Origin: Algoriphagus pacificus
Lineage (GTDB): Bacteria > Bacteroidota > Bacteroidia > Cytophagales > Cyclobacteriaceae
DNA length: 64,000 nucleotides
Assembly: GCF_017254845.1 (NCBI RefSeq)
Contig: NZ_JAFKCU010000002.1
Span: 558,001 to 622,000 of the forward strand
Direction of reading: 5' to 3'
Shown here: one piece after another, positions 35,654 to 44,472 of the stretch
Position numbering within the stretch: the stretch's first letter is position 1
Layout: every line of letters starts with the position of its first letter
The notes under the pieces: model-generated
Database searches by the model: none
Told to the model about the DNA's origin: nothing
The model's input: the letters and a program-made list of their open reading frames with translations, nothing else
Program-made: the position numbers and the translations under genes

Positions 35654-37009
35654 ATGAAAAATAATCGCCACGTTGTCATCATAGGCAATGGGATTTCTGG
35701 GGTGACTTGTGCCCGTCAACTGAGGAAATTGGACTCACATGTCAAGATCACTTTGATCTCTGGAGAGTCGAAATATTTCTTCTCACGGACGGCACTCATG
35801 TATGTCTACATGGGGCATATGAAATTCGAACATACCCAACCTTATGAACCCTGGTTTTGGGAAAAAAATAGAATCGATTTAGTTGAAGGTTGGGTAGAGT
35901 CGGTGGATTTTACTTCCAAAACCCTTCATTTTAAGTCTGGGGACAACTTAGCTTATGACGATTTGGTGATAGCCACGGGTTCCAAGCCGAACAAATTTGG
36001 ATGGCCAGGTCAGGATCTAATGGGAGTTCAGGGATTGTATTCCAAACAGGATTTAGAATCGATGGAGTCACTCACAAAAGAAGGAGTCAATCGAGCGGTT
36101 ATCGTGGGTGGAGGATTAATAGGAATTGAGATGGCAGAAATGCTCGCCTACAAGAAAATCCCTGTGACTTTTTTAGTCCGTGAATCTGGTTTTTGGAATA
36201 ACATTTTACCAAAAGAGGAATCTGAATTAGTAGGTAGACATATCTTAGAGCATCATATTGACTTAAGACTTGAGGAGGAATTGGCAGAAATAATTTCTGA
36301 TCAAAACGGTAGAGTTAAAGCTGTGAAAACGAAATCAGGAGAAGAAATCCTTTGCCAATTCGTAGGCTTGACTGCAGGAGTAAGTCCAAATATTGATTTT
36401 CTTAAAAATTCAGTTCTCGAGGTAAATCGAGGAGTAAAAGTGGATTTCCATTTCCAAACAAATATTCCAAATGTCTATGCAATTGGGGATTGTGCGGAAT
36501 TCCATCAGGCTCCGGCGGAGGATAGACGTCCAATTGAGCAAGTTTGGTATACAGGTAGAATGCATGGCGAAACCTTGGCATATACGCTGAATGGTCAAGC
36601 CACCGCATATAAACCCGGCGTATGGTTTAATTCAGCCAAATTTCTGGACATTGAATATCAGACCTATGGGACAGTTCCTCCTATTTGGTCCGCAGAAGAA
36701 ATAACTTCATTTTACTGGGAGCATTCCTCTGGGAAAGTAGCTTTTCGACTTTTGATGAATAAATCCGGTGAAATAAAAGGCGTCAATAATTTTGGTTTCA
36801 GATTGCGTCATGAGTTTTTTGATCGGGCGATCAAAGAAAAATGGAAGGGAGAAAATGTGATTTCTAAGTTAGAGAAAGCCAATTTTGACCCTGAGTTTTT
36901 TGCTCCCTATTATCTGGAAATTCAAAAGTCCTTTAATGCACAGTTTGGTACTTCTATCCAAACAAGTAAAAAAACTTTCATCCAAAAACTATTCGGAGCT
37001 AGCGTATGA
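35654..37009 (+). CDS. FAD/NAD(P)-dependent pyridine-nucleotide disulphide oxidoreductase-type protein
   Basis: A 451-residue flavoprotein. It has FAD-binding VVIIGNGISGVTCARQLRK at the N terminus, YDDLVIATGSKPNKF, the NAD(P) site AVIVGGGLIGIEMAEML and the second FAD motif VYAIGDCAEF. It lacks an obvious redox-active CxxxxC pair. It resembles nitrite reductase or rubredoxin reductase-type NADH oxidoreductases with an extra C-terminal domain of about 130 residues. It overlaps the next gene, a polyferredoxin membrane protein, as ATGA, so the two may pass electrons to each other. Confidence 0.9.
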   Translation: MKNNRHVVIIGNGISGVTCARQLRKLDSHVKITLISGESKYFFSRTALMYVYMGHMKFEHTQPYEPWFWEKNRIDLVEGWVESVDFTSKTLHFKSGDNLAYDDLVIATGSKPNKFGWPGQDLMGVQGLYSKQDLESMESLTKEGVNRAVIVGGGLIGIEMAEMLAYKKIPVTFLVRESGFWNNILPKEESELVGRHILEHHIDLRLEEELAEIISDQNGRVKAVKTKSGEEILCQFVGLTAGVSPNIDFLKNSVLEVNRGVKVDFHFQTNIPNVYAIGDCAEFHQAPAEDRRPIEQVWYTGRMHGETLAYTLNGQATAYKPGVWFNSAKFLDIEYQTYGTVPPIWSAEEITSFYWEHSSGKVAFRLLMNKSGEIKGVNNFGFRLRHEFFDRAIKEKWKGENVISKLEKANFDPEFFAPYYLEIQKSFNAQFGTSIQTSKKTFIQKLFGASV

Positions 37010-38550
37010 AATTCATTCAAAAAATAGGGATACTCTTGTTTCTGATTGGAGTGATTGCGTTTTCGGTGATTCCTTTTCTGGGAACTTATACCTTGGAAAA
37101 AGAACAGGTCTTTTCACAAACAAAGGACATCCATCAGGAAAAAATGGTCGAAATCCTAGAGCCTATGTACGGGAAGGAATACAACTCTAATTTTTCATTT
37201 CTCAGTGATTTCAATACCAATTTTAATTCTTACAACGATGCACTAAAAGAGCAAGCTCTTTGGGATCAGGTGATTTGGGATGATTATAGTTTTCCCTTAG
37301 CCAAAGCAAGTTTGCACAGCCCTGTCAAAGATCAGCCCTTGCTGTTCTTGATGCTTTCAATCGGATTAGCTATGATCGGAGGATTACTTTACAATCTTCC
37401 TAAATATTCTGGAGAACCTGCCGGAATCAAAAACAATGGGATTTTTCATTCAGCTATGAAAAACCGCGGTTGGATGGGGATGATTACCGGTGCCTATTTG
37501 ATTTTATTTTACATCATTTTGTACTGGTTTCCAGCCTACATCGTCAATCTCGTAGCAATGGTAGATCCAATCAGTATTTTGCTGAGTGGTAATCCTGCCA
37601 GTCAATGGTTTCTCTACGGCTTGATCTATACAATTGCGATTCTAGTGATGGGAATCCGCATGTTTCGAAAATACAGAGGGAATAAATATCAGCAACTCAG
37701 AACGGCTTCTGTCATGTTTTTCCAAACAGCATTTGCCTTCTTGATACCAGAGATTTTAGTGCTTTTTAATCAGCCCTATTTCGATTTTAAGAATATTTGG
37801 CCTCTAGATTATGACTTCTTCTATGCTTACCAAATCGACACATTTCTGAGCGGTGGAGGAGTAGGAATGTTTATGTTGATATGGGGGATTCTTCTGATTA
37901 TCATCGGGGTTCCAGTTTTTACTTATTTCTTTGGAAAGCGATGGTATTGTTCCTGGGTGTGTGGATGCGGAGGTTTAGCAGAAACAGTTGGAGATCCATA
38001 CAGACAGCTGTCTGATAAGAGTTTAAAAGCCTGGAAATACGAGCGTATAATCATTCACAGTGTTTTGGTTCTGGCTGTTGTAATGACTGTTTTGACGATT
38101 GCAAACTACTTTTCCGGATTCGGTTTGTTGGGAAATGTCACGAACCAGTTACATTCGTTCTATGGTTTTGCCATCGGTTCGGCATTTGCAGGTGTAGTCG
38201 GAACAGGGTTTTATCCATTCATGGGCAACCGAGTTTGGTGTAGATTTGGGTGTCCGCTAGCTGCTTATCTAGGACTTGTCCAGCGCTTCAAGTCAAGATT
38301 CAGGATTACTACTAATGGTGGACAATGCATATCTTGTGGCAACTGTTCTACCTATTGTGAAATGGGAATCGACGTGAGATGGTACGCACAGCGCGGCCAA
38401 AACATCGTACGATCCAGTTGTGTTGGCTGTGGAGTTTGCTCTTCTGTTTGCCCAAGAGGAGTTTTGAAACTCGAAAATGATTCAGAAGATGGCAGGATCA
38501 ATGAATTGCCCATTATTATTGGAAATGATTCCATAAAGTTGAACGCCTAA
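37006..38550 (+). CDS. Membrane polyferredoxin (NapH/CcoG/NosR-like 4Fe-4S protein)
   Basis: A 514-residue protein with about seven membrane helices and a cluster-binding C terminus. Cysteines occur in WYCSWVCGCGG (315, 319, 321), RVWCRFGCPLAA (412, 416), CISCGNCSTYC (441-451) and CVGCGVCSSVCP (472-482). The last two are classic 4Fe-4S motifs and the first two match the NapH/NosR type. It is likely to carry electrons across or along the inner membrane from the flavoprotein encoded upstream to an unknown acceptor. It ends exactly where the first glycosyltransferase gene starts. Confidence 0.93.
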   Translation: MKFIQKIGILLFLIGVIAFSVIPFLGTYTLEKEQVFSQTKDIHQEKMVEILEPMYGKEYNSNFSFLSDFNTNFNSYNDALKEQALWDQVIWDDYSFPLAKASLHSPVKDQPLLFLMLSIGLAMIGGLLYNLPKYSGEPAGIKNNGIFHSAMKNRGWMGMITGAYLILFYIILYWFPAYIVNLVAMVDPISILLSGNPASQWFLYGLIYTIAILVMGIRMFRKYRGNKYQQLRTASVMFFQTAFAFLIPEILVLFNQPYFDFKNIWPLDYDFFYAYQIDTFLSGGGVGMFMLIWGILLIIIGVPVFTYFFGKRWYCSWVCGCGGLAETVGDPYRQLSDKSLKAWKYERIIIHSVLVLAVVMTVLTIANYFSGFGLLGNVTNQLHSFYGFAIGSAFAGVVGTGFYPFMGNRVWCRFGCPLAAYLGLVQRFKSRFRITTNGGQCISCGNCSTYCEMGIDVRWYAQRGQNIVRSSCVGCGVCSSVCPRGVLKLENDSEDGRINELPIIIGNDSIKLNA

Positions 38551-40020
38551 ATGATCTTTCTTTACCTTTTGATAGGGATATATGTACTGGGAATGCTGTT
38601 CATCTTTGTGTACAGTTTGGCCCAGGGAAATCTTTTATGGAATTTTTGGAAGGCCCGAAAAAAGTTAGCCAGCGCCTCTACTAAACATCTGGAAAATTGG
38701 CCAAAGGTGACGATGCAGTTACCTGTTTACAATGAACTCTATGTGGTAGAGCGATTGATTGAGGCAGTTTCCAAGATGAATTACCCAAAAGAACTTTTGG
38801 AGGTACAACTTCTCGATGATAGTACAGATGCGACTGCAGGACTGATTCTTGAAGAGATCAAAAAATATCCCGAAATCAATTTTCAATACATCCATCGAGT
38901 GGATAGATCTGGATTCAAAGCTGGAGCATTAAAAGCCGGTCTTGAAAAGGCAACAGGAGAGTTCATTGCAATTTTCGATGCTGATTTTGTCCCAGATCCG
39001 GATTTTTTGCTGAAGACTTTGCCTTTTTTCAGTTCTGAAAAAATAGGAATGGTTCAGACCCGTTGGACGCATCTCAATCGGAATTATTCCCTTTTAACAC
39101 GATTACAAGCTTTTGCCTTAGATGCTCACTTTCTGATCGAGCAAATGGGTAGAAATAACCAACAAGCCTTTATCAACTTCAATGGAACTGGAGGAATATG
39201 GCGAAAGAGTTGTATTCTCGATGCAGGAAATTGGCATGATGATACCTTGACTGAGGATCTGGATCTGAGCTATAGAGCCCAGAGAAAAGGTTGGGAATTT
39301 GTCTACCGGCCAGAAATTGAATCTCCTGCCGAGCTTCCACCTATAATGTCTGCAGTCAAATCCCAGCAATTTCGTTGGACCAAAGGCGGAGCCGAATGTG
39401 CCGTGAAGCATATTCGAGGAGTAATGGGAGAAAAATTACCATTTCGGGTAAAATTCCATGCCTTCGCTCACTTATTTAATAGCAGTATTTTCATTGCCAT
39501 TTTATTGGTGAGTTTTAGCAGTATTGGAGTTTGGTGGGCAGGGATTAAAGGCCTGATCCCAGAGTCCTTGTTCAAATTGGCGGGAGTATTTATGATCGGT
39601 TTCGTGATCATCGCCGGCGTTTATCTGGTTTCTTACTTCTATGCGAGAAGGTCTTTTATTAAAAGTTTGGGCCAGGTTTTTTGGCAGTTGCCTTTGTTCT
39701 TGTCCGTCTCGATGGGTTTGGCATTGCATAATGCGCAGGCAGTTTGGGAAGGACTTTCTGGTAAAAAATCCCCTTTTATCAGGACGCCAAAATTTAATTT
39801 AGAAGATGGAAAAAGAGGATTGAAAACCAACCCGTATATAAATTTCAGAATTCCAGTCACCACCTATTTTGAAGGCTTGTTTGCGCTTCTCTTTTGGGGG
39901 ATGGTGTTTCTTCATTTTCAATGGAAAACCTTCGAAATGCTACCGTTTCACCTGATGCTTGCGATGGGGTATAGTTTGGTATTTATCACTTCATTCAAAG
40001 CTTATAGTCTTGGAAAATAA
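38551..40020 (+). CDS. Membrane GT2 glycosyltransferase (cellulose-synthase / glucosylceramide-synthase-like)
   Basis: A 489-residue processive-type GT2. An N-terminal helix is followed by the catalytic domain with VTMQLPVYNELYVVERLI, LLDDSTDAT (Asp89/90), IFDADFVPD (DxD at 143-145), TLTEDLDLSYRAQ (Glu235/Asp236) and the QxxRW motif SQQFRWTKGG (272-276). Four or more C-terminal helices follow. It uses a UDP-sugar to extend a lipid or polysaccharide acceptor. It abuts the polyferredoxin gene with zero spacing and overlaps the next GT2 by 11 bases. Confidence 0.93.
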   Translation: MIFLYLLIGIYVLGMLFIFVYSLAQGNLLWNFWKARKKLASASTKHLENWPKVTMQLPVYNELYVVERLIEAVSKMNYPKELLEVQLLDDSTDATAGLILEEIKKYPEINFQYIHRVDRSGFKAGALKAGLEKATGEFIAIFDADFVPDPDFLLKTLPFFSSEKIGMVQTRWTHLNRNYSLLTRLQAFALDAHFLIEQMGRNNQQAFINFNGTGGIWRKSCILDAGNWHDDTLTEDLDLSYRAQRKGWEFVYRPEIESPAELPPIMSAVKSQQFRWTKGGAECAVKHIRGVMGEKLPFRVKFHAFAHLFNSSIFIAILLVSFSSIGVWWAGIKGLIPESLFKLAGVFMIGFVIIAGVYLVSYFYARRSFIKSLGQVFWQLPLFLSVSMGLALHNAQAVWEGLSGKKSPFIRTPKFNLEDGKRGLKTNPYINFRIPVTTYFEGLFALLFWGMVFLHFQWKTFEMLPFHLMLAMGYSLVFITSFKAYSLGK

Positions 40021-40720
40021 TCCTCAATCACTTTCGGCAAAAATCATTGATGTTATTATTCCTGCATACAATGAGGAAAAGTCCATCCCTTTGGTGATTC
40101 GTGAGATTCCTAATTTTGTGAGGAATGTGGTTGTAGCAAATAATAACTCAACTGATCATACTAAAGAGGCAGCAGAAAAAGAAGGGGCTGTAGTCGTTTT
40201 TGAACCACAAAAAGGATACGGGAAGGCTTGTTTGACAGCGATGGATTGGATCAAGAACCAGGAAGTCCAACCAGACATCGTAGTTTTCCTTGATGGGGAT
40301 TACAGTGATTATCCTAAAGAAATGACCGACTTGGTTCGGCCAATTATAAACGGTGAGGCAGACATGGTCATTGGATCCAGAGCTAAAGGACAGAAAGAAG
40401 CTGGCTCTATGACTTTCCCTCAGATCTTCGGAAATTGGTTGGCTACAACACTCATGCGGTACATTCAAAAAGCACAATTTTCTGATTTGGGACCTTTTCG
40501 AGCTATAGATTGGCAAAAGCTGCTTTCTTTAAATATGGTAGATCAAAATTTTGGTTGGACCATTGAGATGCAAATCAAAGCTCATAAAAAAGAGTTGCGG
40601 TACACAGAGATTCCTGTGAATTACAGAAAAAGGATTGGAGTTTCTAAAGTAAGTGGAACCGTAAAAGGGGTTATTGGTGCCGGATACAAAATAATTTTGA
40701 CCATTTTTAAGTATTGGTAA
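40010..40720 (+). CDS. GT2 glycosyltransferase (DPM1/GtrB-like)
   Basis: A 236-residue GT2 with IIDVIIPAYNEEKSIPLVI, VVANNNSTDHTKEAA, GKACLTAMDWI, VVFLDGDYSDYPKEM (DGD), VIGSRAKG and IEMQIKAHKKELRYTEIPVNYRKR. There are no C-terminal membrane helices, so it is a cytosolic or peripheral enzyme that probably makes a polyprenyl-phosphate sugar. The best start is TTG 40010 (MENNPQSL..), which overlaps the previous stop; the open frame extends 17 codons further into that gene. The GT-C enzyme encoded at 41604 could use the lipid-linked sugar. Confidence 0.9.
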   Translation: MENNPQSLSAKIIDVIIPAYNEEKSIPLVIREIPNFVRNVVVANNNSTDHTKEAAEKEGAVVVFEPQKGYGKACLTAMDWIKNQEVQPDIVVFLDGDYSDYPKEMTDLVRPIINGEADMVIGSRAKGQKEAGSMTFPQIFGNWLATTLMRYIQKAQFSDLGPFRAIDWQKLLSLNMVDQNFGWTIEMQIKAHKKELRYTEIPVNYRKRIGVSKVSGTVKGVIGAGYKIILTIFKYW

Positions 40721-40731
40721 ACAGAATTAGG

Positions 40732-41607
40732 ATGAGACAATTGACGATCATATTCATGCTTTTAGCGCTAGTAAGCTGTGGAGGAAATCCAAGAAGCGGT
40801 GTGGATGAAGATCAATTTTCCAGCTATTGGTATCAAGGAAAAGCAGAAATCAATGTTTTTGATCTGGAACAGTATCGCTACGGTGAGATGCGAGAGGGGA
40901 CGGCTGTAATGATTTTTGTGACGGAGGATTTTTCGAGAAGAAAGCAGGTGAAATTGGATAATCCTCAGGAGGCTGGTGCTGATGCAAGGAAGGTCTTGAA
41001 ATTGAATATGACCCGGGAATTTATCACGGGAGTGTATCCCTACAATACCATGCTTTCGGTTTTTACTCCGGTTTATGATGAGGAAAATGCCTTTAAAATC
41101 ACGGCATCAATGACAGAATGGTGTGGTCAGTCTTTCACGCAAATGAATTGGAAAAATGGCTCATACAGAGCACAATTGTTTTCTTATTTCGAATCTGAAG
41201 GAGACCAGGAACTCAAACTAGAAGGACCTAGCGAAGATGAAATTTTTAATACCATTCGTTTGAATCCTTCGATTGTTCCAGAAGGAGATGTGAGACTTAT
41301 TCCATCCTTGATTTTCCAGAGGTTTTCCCATATTCCTCTCAAAGTAGAAAGAGCTAAAATCACCAAAAGAAAGATCAGCGGAAATCAGGTGGAATTAAGC
41401 TTGGATTATAAAACTATCAACAGAAGACTTTTGGTGCGATACCAGGAGTTTTTTCCTTATGAAATACTTAGCTGGGAAGAGATCCAAAACAAACCAGATG
41501 GAAGCGTGGAGCGGACAATTGCCACACGAAGAAATATGGAAATGCTGGATTATTGGAATAAAAACAAACTTCAAGATGAAGAGCTGAGAAGGGCTCTTGG
41601 GCTTTGA
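40732..41607 (+). CDS. Lipoprotein of unknown function
   Basis: A 291-residue protein from ATG 40732 with a lipoprotein signal (IIFMLLALVSCGGN). The mature part has YWYQGKAEINVFDLEQYRYG, GTAVMIFVTEDFS, FITGVYPYNTMLSVFTPV, ITASMTEWCGQSFTQMNW and LIPSLIFQRFSH. It looks like a beta-rich, single-domain septum- or envelope-associated protein. No family name can be given with confidence. It is in the same operon as the glycosyltransferases and overlaps the next gene as TTGA. Confidence 0.8.
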   Translation: MRQLTIIFMLLALVSCGGNPRSGVDEDQFSSYWYQGKAEINVFDLEQYRYGEMREGTAVMIFVTEDFSRRKQVKLDNPQEAGADARKVLKLNMTREFITGVYPYNTMLSVFTPVYDEENAFKITASMTEWCGQSFTQMNWKNGSYRAQLFSYFESEGDQELKLEGPSEDEIFNTIRLNPSIVPEGDVRLIPSLIFQRFSHIPLKVERAKITKRKISGNQVELSLDYKTINRRLLVRYQEFFPYEILSWEEIQNKPDGSVERTIATRRNMEMLDYWNKNKLQDEELRRALGL

Positions 41608-42959
41608 AAATCAATTGGAAGCTGATTCTTCAGGTAATAATTTGGTTATGCCTGCTGATCGGTATTTTTTTACTTAGTCCTATCTCAAGGCAACATTTCT
41701 ATACAACATTGATCGTATACACATGTTGTTTCCTCCTGATGTACATCTTCTACAGACTGGTTTCCAATTCAAAAAGTAAGTTTTGGTGGTGGTTTCTAGG
41801 AGGTTTAGCATTGCGATTCGTTTTGATTTTCTCTTTCCCCACTTGGTCCGACGATTATGCCAGATTTTTGTGGGATGGTGAGTTGGTTTCCATGAGCCAA
41901 AATCCATATAAAGAAACCCCTGAGAATTGGGTAGCTGAAAATTCTGAATCCAAGACAGCCTATTTAGATCACCTCTTTAGAGTGATGAATTCACCGGCTT
42001 ACTATTCTGTCTATCCTCCATCCAATCAATTGATATTTTGGCTTGGGTCAATAGGGGCAAATCAAGATATCAAACAGGGAATTATTACGCTTCGAATTCT
42101 TTTGATTTTGGGAGAAATCGGGGTTTTTTGGCTTCTCTTTAGTCTTTTGCGAGATTCCCACTTAGGCAATAAATCAGTGATTTTATACTGGTTTAATCCT
42201 CTGGTGATTCTTGAGATTACAGGAAATCTACACTTCGAAGGATTGGTACTTGCAGCACTTCTGCTTTCGCTCTGGGCTTTGAAGCAAAGTAAATTGGCTG
42301 CTTCGGGTGCTTTTTGGTCTTTGGCAATTGGAATAAAAATCCTACCATTAATGCTTGGTCCTTCTTTGCTAGGGTCATCTGTTTTCAGAAAATCAAAGGT
42401 TTTTTGGGTGACTTCTGGACTTGTGCTTATCGCTTTGTTCTCACCTTTGATTTGGGATGGTTCTTGGGCAAATCTCTTAGAAAGTATTCGATTGTATCAA
42501 GGGAAATTTGAATTCAATGCATCAATTTATTACCTCTTGAGGGAAGTTGGATTTTGGATCAAAGGCTACAATACAATTGCAGTTTTGACCAAAGGACTAA
42601 GTATGCTGACCTTTGCTTCCCTAGTTTATTTGGCTTGGAAGAAACAACCCAAAACTTATTCTCAACTTGCTGGAGTTTGGACGCTCAGTTATTTGATTTA
42701 CTTGATTCTTCAACCTGTGGTCCATCCTTGGTATATCATTCCTGCATTTGGCTTGAGTCTTTTGACTAAAATGAAATCTCTAGGCTTTTGGACTTTTTCG
42801 GTGATCTTCTCGTATCAAGCCTATGGCAATCCGAATAATTATGAAAACCCATGGTTTTTATTCCTTGAGTATGGAATAGTAGCTTTGGCCTTGATTTGGG
42901 ATTATAAAGAGGGAAATTTTAATTTCAGGACTGATACATTGGCTATCCATGAAAAATAA
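41604..42959 (+). CDS. GT-C mannosyltransferase-like membrane protein
   Basis: A 451-residue protein with about ten membrane helices. The first periplasmic loop after helix 3 holds SFPTWSDDYARFLWDGELV, an acidic motif typical of GT-C enzymes that use polyprenyl-phosphate sugars. NPLVILEITGNLHFEGLVLA and IGIKILPLMLGP resemble the alpha-mannosyltransferases of the GT87/MptB type. Translation must start at TTG 41604, overlapping the previous stop. The likely donor-forming enzyme is the GT2 encoded at 40010. The product is probably a cell-surface glycan or glycolipid. Confidence 0.82.
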   Translation: MKINWKLILQVIIWLCLLIGIFLLSPISRQHFYTTLIVYTCCFLLMYIFYRLVSNSKSKFWWWFLGGLALRFVLIFSFPTWSDDYARFLWDGELVSMSQNPYKETPENWVAENSESKTAYLDHLFRVMNSPAYYSVYPPSNQLIFWLGSIGANQDIKQGIITLRILLILGEIGVFWLLFSLLRDSHLGNKSVILYWFNPLVILEITGNLHFEGLVLAALLLSLWALKQSKLAASGAFWSLAIGIKILPLMLGPSLLGSSVFRKSKVFWVTSGLVLIALFSPLIWDGSWANLLESIRLYQGKFEFNASIYYLLREVGFWIKGYNTIAVLTKGLSMLTFASLVYLAWKKQPKTYSQLAGVWTLSYLIYLILQPVVHPWYIIPAFGLSLLTKMKSLGFWTFSVIFSYQAYGNPNNYENPWFLFLEYGIVALALIWDYKEGNFNFRTDTLAIHEK

Positions 42960-43692
42960 TTTAAGTACATATTCATTAATTGGAATTCTTTGTGGCTTAA
43001 TGCTTTACTGTACCCCAAGTGCAGAGAAAAAGGCTAAAAACATCATTGAAAATTCCATTGAAGCCCATGGAGGTCAAGAAGCTTGGGACAATTTAGAATC
43101 CCTGAAATTTAGAAAAAAGACGAAGCTTTTACTTGAAGATGGATCTGTTGAAAGTGAGACAGATCAATGGATCCAGTTCCGAATGAAACCTTATTTCGAG
43201 GGCAGTATTTCTTGGGTAAGCGATAGTGTGGAGCACATTTCCGTTTTTGATGGAGCTCAGATGAAATACACCATGGGAGGAAATGCAGTTCAGAATTCAG
43301 ATTTTTTGAAAAGTAAAAAGAAAGATTTTGATGCGGCATTCTATGTAATTGGTCAACCATGGAAACTTTTGGAGGACGAATCTGCCACACTCACCTACGG
43401 GGGTCAAAAAAATCTTGATTCGGGAAAACTTGTTGAAACAGTTAGAGTAAACTATGGGCCAGAGCAGGATGTATGGTGGTATTACTTTGATCCGGTTTCT
43501 TTTGAAATGGTTGGAAATGAAGTGCAATTGAAGGACCACAGAAGCTATCTTGAGAATAATTCCATGGTGAAAGCCGAGCCATTCTTGTTTTACGGCAAAA
43601 GAAGTAGCTATAGAGTTGATGAAAACGGCAAAAAGTTATTTCTAAGAGCGGAGTATGAGTATTCTGATTTTGAAATTAAAATTAGAGAATAG
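42949..43692 (+). CDS. DUF6503-like lipoprotein (paralogue 1)
   Basis: A 247-residue lipoprotein (IGILCGLMLYCTPS). The motif AKNIIENSIEAHGGQEAWDNL is followed by a LolA-like beta sheet: SLKFRKKTKLLL, VEHISVFDGAQMKY, AAFYVIGQPWKL, VWWYYFDPVSFEMVGNEV. It shares its start with the next gene and is probably its tandem paralogue. Proteins of this kind are found in Bacteroidota envelopes; their ligand is unknown. It overlaps the GT-C gene by 11 bases. Confidence 0.82.
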   Translation: MKNNLSTYSLIGILCGLMLYCTPSAEKKAKNIIENSIEAHGGQEAWDNLESLKFRKKTKLLLEDGSVESETDQWIQFRMKPYFEGSISWVSDSVEHISVFDGAQMKYTMGGNAVQNSDFLKSKKKDFDAAFYVIGQPWKLLEDESATLTYGGQKNLDSGKLVETVRVNYGPEQDVWWYYFDPVSFEMVGNEVQLKDHRSYLENNSMVKAEPFLFYGKRSSYRVDENGKKLFLRAEYEYSDFEIKIRE

Positions 43693-43718
43693 AATTATTA
43701 AAGAATAATTACCCTACA

Positions 43719-44471
43719 ATGATGAAGAGTTTAATGCCCCTGATGATCCTATTGCTTTGTGGTTTATCAGCTTGTGACACACGTACTGAAGCCCAAAAAA
43801 TTGTCGATAAGGCAATAGAAGCGCATGGTGGGAAAGCCTATGAAGACTCAAAGATTGAGTTTGATTTCAGAGACATGCATTATACGATCTATAAAACCCC
43901 CAGTACTTTTGAATACATCAGAGAGTTTTCTCATGAGTCAGGACAGGTCAAAGATGTATTGAATAACGCTGGTTTTACCCGAACTGTGAATGGGGTAGAA
44001 TTAGACACTTTGAATGCAGAATGGATTGGCAAGTACACGCGATCTGTCAATTCAGTAGCCTATTTTGCTTTCCTTCCTTATGGGTTAAATGATCCTGCTG
44101 CAATCAAGACTGATTTGGGAATCACTGAAATCAAGGGTGAAGAATACCACTTGATCAAAGTAACTTTTCAACAAGATGGAGGAGGAGAGGATTTTGAAGA
44201 TGAGTTTTTGTACTGGTTCGGGAAAGACGATTACCTGATGGATTACATGGCTTATTATTATTTGACTGATGGAGGAGGAGTGAGAATGCGATCCGTGACC
44301 GAAGTGAATGAAGTTGGAGGGATTCGTTTTCAAAATTACCTGAATCTGAAACCTGAAGTGGAAAAGACTCCTGTGGATCAAATGCAGCAATTGTATCTAG
44401 ATGGTAAATTGGAAGTGCTTTCAGAAATAAATACGGAGAATATTAAGGTAGAGAAGCTTTCAAAAAAGTAG
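43719..44471 (+). CDS. DUF6503-like lipoprotein (paralogue 2)
   Basis: A 250-residue lipoprotein (LMILLLCGLSACDT) with AQKIVDKAIEAHGGKAYEDS, matching the motif in paralogue 1. It continues with FEYIREFSHESGQVK, SVAYFAFLPYGLND, ITEIKGEEYHLIKVTF and EFLYWFGKDDYLMDYMAYYY. The fold is likely LolA-like. ATG codons at 43719 and 43722 are both possible. It lies 26 bases after paralogue 1 and 1 base before the hydrolase-OsmC fusion. Confidence 0.85.
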   Translation: MMKSLMPLMILLLCGLSACDTRTEAQKIVDKAIEAHGGKAYEDSKIEFDFRDMHYTIYKTPSTFEYIREFSHESGQVKDVLNNAGFTRTVNGVELDTLNAEWIGKYTRSVNSVAYFAFLPYGLNDPAAIKTDLGITEIKGEEYHLIKVTFQQDGGGEDFEDEFLYWFGKDDYLMDYMAYYYLTDGGGVRMRSVTEVNEVGGIRFQNYLNLKPEVEKTPVDQMQQLYLDGKLEVLSEINTENIKVEKLSKK

Positions 44472-44472
44472 A

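Noticed and set aside
34204-40720. Arsenosugar biosynthesis cluster
   Set aside because: Rhodanese, DUF547 and glycosyltransferases are found in such clusters, but the radical SAM ArsS and methyltransferase genes are absent here.
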